From the NCBI GenBank assembly GCA_018335035.1, contig JAGXKT010000021.1, forward strand, positions 3,118 through 39,686: a DNA stretch of 36,569 nt. The letters run 5' to 3'. The notes below the pieces were generated by a model. It saw only the letters and a program-made list of their open reading frames with translations. It searched no databases and was not told where the DNA came from. This stretch comes from Phycisphaerae bacterium. GTDB lineage: Bacteria; Planctomycetota; Phycisphaerae; SM23-33. Shown one piece after another: positions 31,774 through 36,569 of this stretch (positions are counted from its first letter, which is position 1; each line of letters starts with the position of its first letter). The position numbers and the translations under genes are program-made.

Positions 31774-32898
31774 CTACCGTCGGAGTATCTCGGCGGCAAC
31801 CTGCTGATAGAGGCACTCGTGGGCTTGGACGTGGGAGTCGATGTCACACTGCTGCGTGACGTATTGCCGTCCGGCCTGTCCGAGACGGCGGCGCAAATCG
31901 GCGTCGCCGCCAAGGCGCTCGATCGCCTCGGCCAGGGCGACCACGTCAGCCGGCTCGACCAGCAGGCCCGTCTGTTCCGGCTCGACCAGTTCGGACAATC
32001 CCGGCACGTCCGTCGCGACGACGGGCAAGCCCGCTGCCATCGCCTCGGCCAGCGCCAACCCGACGCCCTCCCAGCGGCTCGGCATGGCGAACACGTCGGC
32101 CGCACTGAGAATCGATCCCACGTCGCGACGGAAGTCCACCCACCGGCAGTGCCCGCCGCCCTCTCCATGGGCCACGAACGTGCGGACCATCTCGCGTTGC
32201 GGGCCGTCACCGACAATCACCAGGCGGCACGGGTTTCCGCGTGCGGCGAGATGACTCATCGCCGCCAGAAGCGTGTCCACGCCGCGCTGGCGCTCGAGTC
32301 GCCCGACATAGGCGACCAGCAGCGCGTTGTCTTCTACGTTCCATTCGGCGCGAAGCCGGCGGCGGGCCTGCTCGTCACGCACGTACGCCGCGGCCTCGAT
32401 GCCGTTGGGGATGACCGTATACCGCCACGGGGGAAGCCCGCTCCGCTCCGCGTGCCACCGCCGAACCGACTCGGACACGCAGATCAGCCGGTCGCACCCC
32501 GCCGCCAGAAGACGCGTGAAGGCCAGGCGCCATGGGCGGAACCGTCCCTCGGCCATGTGAAGCGTGTGCACCAGGTGCGGCACGGCCGCCAGCGAGCGTG
32601 CGGGGCGCCCGGCCAGGTCGGCGTGAAACAAGTGCGTATGCAACAGATCGATCCGCTCGCGCCGCAGCAACTCCACGAGCCGCGGCAGGCGCAGCACGTC
32701 CCATGTGCAGCGGACGTCGAGCGCTTTGACGGGAACGCCGTCGTCGGCGAGCCAGTCCGCCACAGGCCCGCCGCGGAGCGCCACCACACGCACGTCAAAG
32801 CGCCGGCGGTCCAGTCGCCGGGCCAGTTCGTAGACACATCGCTCTGCCCCACCCGGCACCAACTCCGTAATCAATTGGCAAACGCGCAATCGACGCAT
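31774..32898 (-). CDS. Family 4 glycosyltransferase
   Basis: The 374-residue GT-B enzyme resembles GT4 glycosyltransferases that add sugars from nucleotide donors to lipid or polysaccharide acceptors. The N-terminal domain starts VCQLITELVPGGAERCVYELA, with the glycine-rich acceptor loop, and contains LLHTHLFHADLAGR and ICVSESVRRWH. The C-terminal donor domain has VIPNGIE, AYVGRLERQRGVDTLL, LVIVGDGPQREM, and the E-x7-E motif in SRWEGVGLALAEAMAAGLPVVATDV. The ATG at 32898 fits the family. It is on the same strand as the sulfatase gene but ends 113 bp before it, and the sulfatase has its own promoter. The acceptor cannot be deduced. Confidence 0.92.
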   Translation of the reverse strand: MRRLRVCQLITELVPGGAERCVYELARRLDRRRFDVRVVALRGGPVADWLADDGVPVKALDVRCTWDVLRLPRLVELLRRERIDLLHTHLFHADLAGRPARSLAAVPHLVHTLHMAEGRFRPWRLAFTRLLAAGCDRLICVSESVRRWHAERSGLPPWRYTVIPNGIEAAAYVRDEQARRRLRAEWNVEDNALLVAYVGRLERQRGVDTLLAAMSHLAARGNPCRLVIVGDGPQREMVRTFVAHGEGGGHCRWVDFRRDVGSILSAADVFAMPSRWEGVGLALAEAMAAGLPVVATDVPGLSELVEPEQTGLLVEPADVVALAEAIERLGGDADLRRRLGQAGRQYVTQQCDIDSHVQAHECLYQQVAAEILRR

Positions 32899-33260
32899 TC
32901 AATGCCCGCTTCTGACCAGATGAGACCATCATAAAGGTCCCGACGCCGCCTGCAAGCCCCGGGCATACGTCTGCGCCGACCACAGGCAATCGCCCCCGAC
33001 GCAATGGTGCGCACGAACGCGGCGCCAAAGGGGAATTATCTGACCTTGGGCGGCGTGTGTGCGTGCGGCCCCTCCCACCTGCCGGCAGCGCGCGGCGCCG
33101 GCAGGGCCCAGCGCCGCAACGCGCGCCCCGGCCGTCACTTGAGCCCACGCCCGCAGGCCGGTGCGCACACAATGCTGCGCAGCAGTCGCGCCGGCCCGCA
33201 CAAATGTTCCACGTGGAACAATCGCATTTGTCGGCGCCGACGCGCTCCCGGCGCGCCGGG
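32899..33260. other. Non-coding region holding a parS-like site
   Basis: This 362-bp gap between the glycosyltransferase and VIT/vWA genes has no convincing gene. Frames on both strands are Ala/Arg/Gly-rich with no family resemblance. Its only clear element is the perfect palindrome at 33205-33220. A GC-rich stretch near 33078-33105 can fold on itself (TGCCGG and CCGGCA) but has no T-tract. Confidence 0.6.
33205..33220. promoter_or_regulatory. parS: Candidate parS centromere site
   Basis: TGTTCCACGTGGAACA is a perfect 16-bp palindrome. It differs by one base from the Bacillus subtilis parS consensus and matches the form described in pseudomonads. It is the site bound by ParB to segregate the chromosome origin. 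The site lies in a non-coding gap and is flanked by CAAATG and CATTTG in inverted orientation at 33201-33206 and 33225-33230. No parA, parB or dnaA gene is in the window. Confidence 0.7.
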
Positions 33261-35573
33261 TCAGCGAATGCGATACGCCTGCCCGCGCAGAACGATCAGC
33301 AGTTCCTCGTCATCGCGCTGATCGGCGAGGATCTGATTCTCCGCGGCCGAGTTCTCGCGGACCAACTCGAAGTAGTCGTCGGAGTACCGCTCGACGTCCT
33401 CGATCTTCTCGGCGTCTTCGTCCGGGTCGAGGTGCGCGGCGTTGGCGACGACCCAAAGCTTGCCGCGGCGATACGCCGCCTGCTCGGCATACTGACGGAC
33501 GCCCTCGGCGCGCTTGGCGGATTTCTCTTCGGCCTCGGCGGCGTCCTCGTATGCCTCACCATCACTGTGTCCGATCATCGTCCCGGCCGGGGCGCCGCCG
33601 GGCTCGCCGGTCGCCGCGGGCGCTTCGGAGGGCGCGACGCGATCGGCCTGGTTGAGCTTCTGGCGATTCGTCGCGTGCATCTGTCCGGCTCGGCCGGTGG
33701 TTTCCTCTGTTAGCGACTCCGTCGCGCGAAGCCCCCTCGTGCGCAATTCATCGCGCCGGCTCAGTTCGGTACCCTCGTCGGCCAGGAAGCTCGTGTACGG
33801 CGTCATGATCCCGTGGGCCATGCTCAGCCGGACGATCTCGTCGACGACCTCCTCGCTCTTTCCGTGGAGCTGAATCTGATCGAGCAGGTATCCGATCCGC
33901 CGCGCCGCCCAGAGCTTCTCGACGAAGGCGTAGCGGATGTCCCGCCCCGCCGCGCGCAGCGTCACGCCGTACTCGAAGCCGCGCCGCTTGCCGCGGTACA
34001 TGCCGGTGACCACGAGTTGGGTCGCCATCACGCCGCGTTCGCGCGTCGGCAGCTTGCGGGCATCCTCGGCGTCGTACCGCCCGGCCATGAGTATCTGGTC
34101 GCCGTCGAACAAGTCGCCGAGCTCGCGTGGGTAGGTCTGGCGGAGCGTCACGCCGTCGATCTCCACGGCCAGGTCCGTCATCACCGGGTTCTTGATCTTG
34201 TTGTACAGCGACGTGACCTTCTCGTCGATCGGCTCGCTGGGGCGGGCGTAGTCGCTGCGTCCGCCGTTGCCCGCCGCGAGCGTGTCCAGCAGGCGGACGT
34301 TCGGCTTGTAGCCCACGCCGAACGCGAACAGCCGCGCGCCGCGCGCGTTGGCCTTGTGCGTCGCGGCGAGGATGTCCTTCTCGTTCGTCTTGCCGACGGT
34401 CGGTTTTCCGTCGGTCAGGAACAGCACATAGGCCGGGCGGCCATCACCGTCGTCGCCCAGCGCCCCCATCGCCGCCTGCAGCGCGGCGTGGATGTCCGTC
34501 GCGCCGCTCGCGTCGACGGCGTCGATCTTGTCGGTCGCGGTGGCGATCGCGCCCGCCTCGGCCGGGACGAGCCCGTCGGTCAGCGGCGTGACGCTGTCGT
34601 TGTAGGCGAGCACGCAGAAGCGATCGTCCACGTTGAGGTTCCGGATCACGCGCGTCGCGGCGCGCTTGGCCTGGGTGATCTTGTCGTCCGTGCGCATCGA
34701 GCCGCTGTGGTCCAGCACGACGGCGAGGTCCTTGGCGACGGGCTTGCCCTCGTCGCGCGGGTTCGGGCCGACCAGCAGCAGGAAGTACCCGTCCTCGTCC
34801 GCGACCGGCTGATGCGAAATCAGCGTCGCGCCGACGGCCTCGTTGGCGGCCTTGTAGAACACCTGGAAGTCCGTCACCGGAAGCGTCTTCGTCGCCGCGT
34901 AGCGCGCCAGCACGTGGCGCGGACCCTGGCGCGTCACGTCCAGGTCGTGCGTCGGCGAGTAGACGGCCGTGATGTCCGCCGCCGACATGATGTCCACCGC
35001 AACCTTGACCGACTCGATCGGACGCGACGAGAACTTCTCCGTGTTCAGCGGGTACCACACCTCGACGCGGTCGCGGTCCTTGTCGCAGACGTCCTTGTAG
35101 GTCACCAGCACCTTGACCGGCTTGCCCGGCTCCAGCGGAAACGCGCTGGTCTTGTACAGACCGGCCCCGGCATACTCCAGCAGCGCCGGGTCCTTCAGCC
35201 GCCGGACCGTGTTCTCGTAGATCTCGCGGGCCTTGTCGGCCTCGAGCAGGCGCGCGGCGTACTCCTTGCCGTCGACCCGAAGCGTCATCGCGTCGATCGC
35301 CGCGTGCGGCGGCACGGGGAAGTAGTACTCCACCTCCATCGCGCGCTTGGACGTGTTGACGAACGCCTGGTCGATGCTGACCGAGGCGACCTGGTCACGC
35401 ACGCGGATATCCACGTGGTGATACTTCACCGCCCACGAGCCGCGGAACGGAATCGGTCGCGACTCGGGGCGCGCCTCTTCGACCGGGACGACGAAGCCGT
35501 CGCCCGCGGCCGGTGCGGCGAGCAGAACGATCCAGACCAAACCGACAATGCGTTTGCGTTGCGTGCGTCTCAT
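33261..35573 (-). CDS. Secreted VIT and von Willebrand factor A domain protein
   Basis: The 770-residue protein starts with a signal peptide (about 1-24, IVGLVWIVLLAAPAAG), then a VIT domain (about 45-165, with VDIRVRDQVASVSIDQAFVN and MEVEYYFPVPPHAAI), then a vWA domain whose metal-adhesion (MIDAS) motif D288-H-S290-G-S292 is intact, with later FLTDGKPTVG. The C-terminal 200 residues are charged and rich in Ala and Glu, and end in a basic segment. VIT-vWA proteins are related to inter-alpha-trypsin inhibitor heavy chains and bind ligands through a metal ion. GAGAGGAG seven bases before the ATG fixes the start. It is adjacent to no MoxR gene, so a link to the MoxR at 8102-9115 is not supported. 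Confidence 0.9.
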   Translation of the reverse strand: MRRTQRKRIVGLVWIVLLAAPAAGDGFVVPVEEARPESRPIPFRGSWAVKYHHVDIRVRDQVASVSIDQAFVNTSKRAMEVEYYFPVPPHAAIDAMTLRVDGKEYAARLLEADKAREIYENTVRRLKDPALLEYAGAGLYKTSAFPLEPGKPVKVLVTYKDVCDKDRDRVEVWYPLNTEKFSSRPIESVKVAVDIMSAADITAVYSPTHDLDVTRQGPRHVLARYAATKTLPVTDFQVFYKAANEAVGATLISHQPVADEDGYFLLLVGPNPRDEGKPVAKDLAVVLDHSGSMRTDDKITQAKRAATRVIRNLNVDDRFCVLAYNDSVTPLTDGLVPAEAGAIATATDKIDAVDASGATDIHAALQAAMGALGDDGDGRPAYVLFLTDGKPTVGKTNEKDILAATHKANARGARLFAFGVGYKPNVRLLDTLAAGNGGRSDYARPSEPIDEKVTSLYNKIKNPVMTDLAVEIDGVTLRQTYPRELGDLFDGDQILMAGRYDAEDARKLPTRERGVMATQLVVTGMYRGKRRGFEYGVTLRAAGRDIRYAFVEKLWAARRIGYLLDQIQLHGKSEEVVDEIVRLSMAHGIMTPYTSFLADEGTELSRRDELRTRGLRATESLTEETTGRAGQMHATNRQKLNQADRVAPSEAPAATGEPGGAPAGTMIGHSDGEAYEDAAEAEEKSAKRAEGVRQYAEQAAYRRGKLWVVANAAHLDPDEDAEKIEDVERYSDDYFELVRENSAAENQILADQRDDEELLIVLRGQAYRIR

Positions 35574-35621
35574 GGCGTCGCTCCTCTCGGCGGCGCGATC
35601 CCGGCCGCCTGCACCCCCTTC

Positions 35622-35646
35622 GACGCTCGCGGGCCCCCGAAGTTCC
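35622..35646 (-). promoter_or_regulatory. Possible ECF-sigma-type promoter of the VIT/vWA gene
   Basis: On the minus strand GGAAC (35642-35646) and CGTC (35622-35625) are 16 bases apart, the common ECF sigma pattern, about 50 bases before the VIT/vWA start. No sigma-70-like pair is seen. Short motifs in GC-rich DNA can arise by chance. Confidence 0.35.
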
Positions 35647-35703
35647 CGACGACTCGCGTCCGCCGGACGGGCGCCGACGCGGCCGCGCGACACGTTTCTG
35701 CGC

Positions 35704-35731
35704 AAAAAAACGCCGCCTCGAAAGGCGGCGT
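35704..35731 (-). terminator. Rho-independent terminator of the cold-shock gene
   Basis: On the minus strand a perfect 9-bp stem, ACGCCGCCT and AGGCGGCGT with a TTCG tetraloop (35710-35731), is followed by a run of seven T residues. It lies 24 bp after the cold-shock stop codon and separates it from the VIT/vWA gene. Confidence 0.93.
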
Positions 35732-35755
35732 CTGTCTCAGCGTTTTCAGGGGCCT

Positions 35756-35959
35756 CTAGTCGGCCTTGAGGACGTTGGACGCCCGGGGGCCCTTCTCGCT
35801 CTGGACGACCTCGAAGGTCACCGACTCGCCTTCCTTCAGCGAGCGGAAGCCCTCTTCCTGGATGTCCTTGTGGTGGACGAACACATCGCCGCCCTCGTCG
35901 GACTCGATGAACCCGTAACCCTTGGCATCATTGAACCATTTGACTTTGCCCGTTGGCAT
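35756..35959 (-). CDS. Cold-shock protein (CspA family)
   Basis: Csp proteins are small RNA chaperones that bind single-stranded nucleic acid. The 67-residue product has both RNA-binding motifs, GYGFIES (RNP1-like KGYGFI) and DVFVHHKDI (RNP2-like VFVHH), in the standard order after GKVKWFNDAKG. AAGGAG eight bases before the ATG fixes the start. It is monocistronic, with a strong terminator at 35704-35731. Upstream, a promoter candidate near 36154-36182 would leave a leader of about 190 bases, long like those known for cold-induced csp mRNAs. Confidence 0.96.
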   Translation of the reverse strand: MPTGKVKWFNDAKGYGFIESDEGGDVFVHHKDIQEEGFRSLKEGESVTFEVVQSEKGPRASNVLKAD

Positions 35960-36252
35960 CTCGCTAACTCCTTACGACATTACGTCATGGATCTGCCGAC
36001 ATTCGTCGCCCGAGCGGACTGAACCCCACCGTGACACTGCGCACTGACGTGGCCATACGCCGGGAACATGCTGCAAACGAATACGGTCGCAAACCCTTTC
36101 CGTCGGCACGGCGGGGAACCGTTCCCCGGCCGGCGCCGACTCAAACCGTAGCTATTGTTGGCACCGCAATCAGAAAAGTCAAGGCAAATTCAAAATCCGG
36201 CGCGGCCGCTTGCCCTGCGAAACCCCAAGCGCGCCCCGGGACGAAGGCACGC
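35960..36252. other. Leader and upstream region of the cold-shock gene
   Basis: This stretch carries no gene that can be supported. It includes the probable long 5' untranslated leader of the cold-shock mRNA (about 35960-36147) and its promoter. The segment around 36150-36200 is AT-richer than the rest of the window. Confidence 0.5.
36154..36182 (-). promoter_or_regulatory. Candidate promoter of the cold-shock gene
   Basis: On the minus strand TTGACT (36177-36182) is followed after 17 bases by AACAAT (36154-36159). It is a fair sigma-70-type match in an AT-richer segment and predicts a leader near 190 bases. Confidence 0.45.
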
Positions 36253-36393
36253 TGATTCGTTGATCCGATCACTCGTTGACTCGTTCATTCGTTCACTCGT
36301 TGATTCGTTGACTCGGCACGAGGTCGTTTGGTCAATCGGTCAACTGGTCAACTGGTCAATTGGTCAATTGGTCAATCAGTCAATTGGTTCTCG
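36253..36393. repeat. Bipartite octamer repeat array at the right edge
   Basis: Bases 36253-36316 are eight units of consensus [G/C]A[T/C]TCGTT at an 8-bp period. After a 12-base break, 36328-36393 are units of GGTCAA[T/C]T at the same period, ending AGTCAATTGGTTCTCG. The two halves are inverted relative to each other (TTGACTC against GGTCAA), so the element could form an imperfect hairpin. The right half (36328-36393) recurs as the reverse complement of 14841-14906 at about 90% identity. Confidence 0.8.
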
Positions 36394-36569
36394 CCCGTCG
36401 GGCGCCGGCCGCGTGTCGTTACGCCCGACCAGACGTGGTGTCGCGAATCCAGCCCGATAAGCGGGGCCAACTCTTCAGCCGCGGCCTGGCGTATCGTGTC
36501 CCACTCGCCGGGCCGCAGCAAAATTGCCTCGATCACGACGACCTGCCCCAGCGTGGGAAACACGTAATT
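36372..36569 (-). CDS. 3' end of an unidentified gene, cut by the window edge
   Basis: On the minus strand an open frame enters from the right edge and ends at a TGA inside the octamer array. The visible C-terminus includes FPTLGQVVVIEAILLRPGEW and then TIRQAAAEELAPLIGL. Codon use is GC-rich at third positions, like neighbours, and no stop breaks it. I do not recognise the family. The last seven residues (GENQLTD) are encoded by the repeat, so the array supplies the stop codon. Confidence 0.4.
   Translation of the reverse strand, partial: NYVFPTLGQVVVIEAILLRPGEWDTIRQAAAEELAPLIGLDSRHHVWSGVTTRGRRPTGENQLTD

Noticed and set aside
32929-33201. Minus-strand 90-residue frame in the parS-containing gap
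   Set aside because: No ribosome site, Ala/Arg/Gly-rich composition and no domain; it appears non-coding.
35411-35418. CCACGTGG as a parS site in the VIT/vWA gene
   Set aside because: The palindrome does not extend beyond eight bases and it is inside a coding region.
33813-35759. A 648-residue plus-strand frame opposite the VIT/vWA gene
   Set aside because: It is a compositional shadow; the minus strand has a signal peptide, VIT and a MIDAS motif.

Overview
The window is 36.6 kb of very GC-rich, densely coding bacterial chromosome. Several traits point to Planctomycetota, probably the Phycisphaerae side: a PEP-CTERM sorting signal, an excisionase-type HTH fused to a PTS IIA domain, an unusually long acyl carrier protein beside paired ketosynthases, a formylglycine-type sulfatase, and a dcw (division and cell wall) cluster whose MurE carries the meso-diaminopimelate signature. 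The taxonomic call is an inference; there is no rRNA or tRNA gene here to settle it.

Layout. 58-1880 (+): gatC-gatA for Gln-tRNA amidation. 1985-3794 (+): a secreted PEP-CTERM trypsin-like protease and a membrane-anchored protein with two thioredoxin folds lacking CxxC. 3820-8010 (-): a fatty-acid/polyketide-like set (FabZ-like dehydratase, long ACP, second dehydratase, degenerate ketosynthase, intact ketosynthase), preceded by an orphan MoxR ATPase (8102-9115) and an HTH-EIIA regulator (9158-9874). 10022-10792 (+): a lone hisF with a clear sigma-70-type promoter. 10915-13786 (+): a three-gene cassette (membrane protein, winged-helix regulator, CreD-like protein) preceded by a strong palindromic operator. 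13800-14582 (-): TatD. 15023-16333 (+): a secreted serpin with Arg at P1, set between octamer repeat arrays. 16489-18333 (-): rpsP-trmD-rplS-yraN.

18481-29565 (-): mraZ, a small unknown gene, rsmH, a LysM gene, an ftsL-like gene, ftsI, murE, murF, mraY, ftsW and murG, mostly with 4-bp start/stop overlaps, which implies one long transcript. murD is absent from its usual place, and murC, ftsA and ftsZ are not in the window. 30194-35959 (-): sulfatase, GT4 glycosyltransferase, a non-coding stretch holding a perfect parS-like palindrome, a VIT/vWA protein, and a cold-shock gene with a textbook terminator. The right edge has an octamer repeat array and the 3' end of an unidentified gene.

The most notable items are the two-ketosynthase/long-ACP cluster, the palindrome-controlled CreD-like cassette, the parS-like site, and a family of dispersed octamer repeats, two parts of which recur in opposite orientation 15-21 kb apart. 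All motif and homology statements come from reading the sequence and recalling family features; no database search was run.
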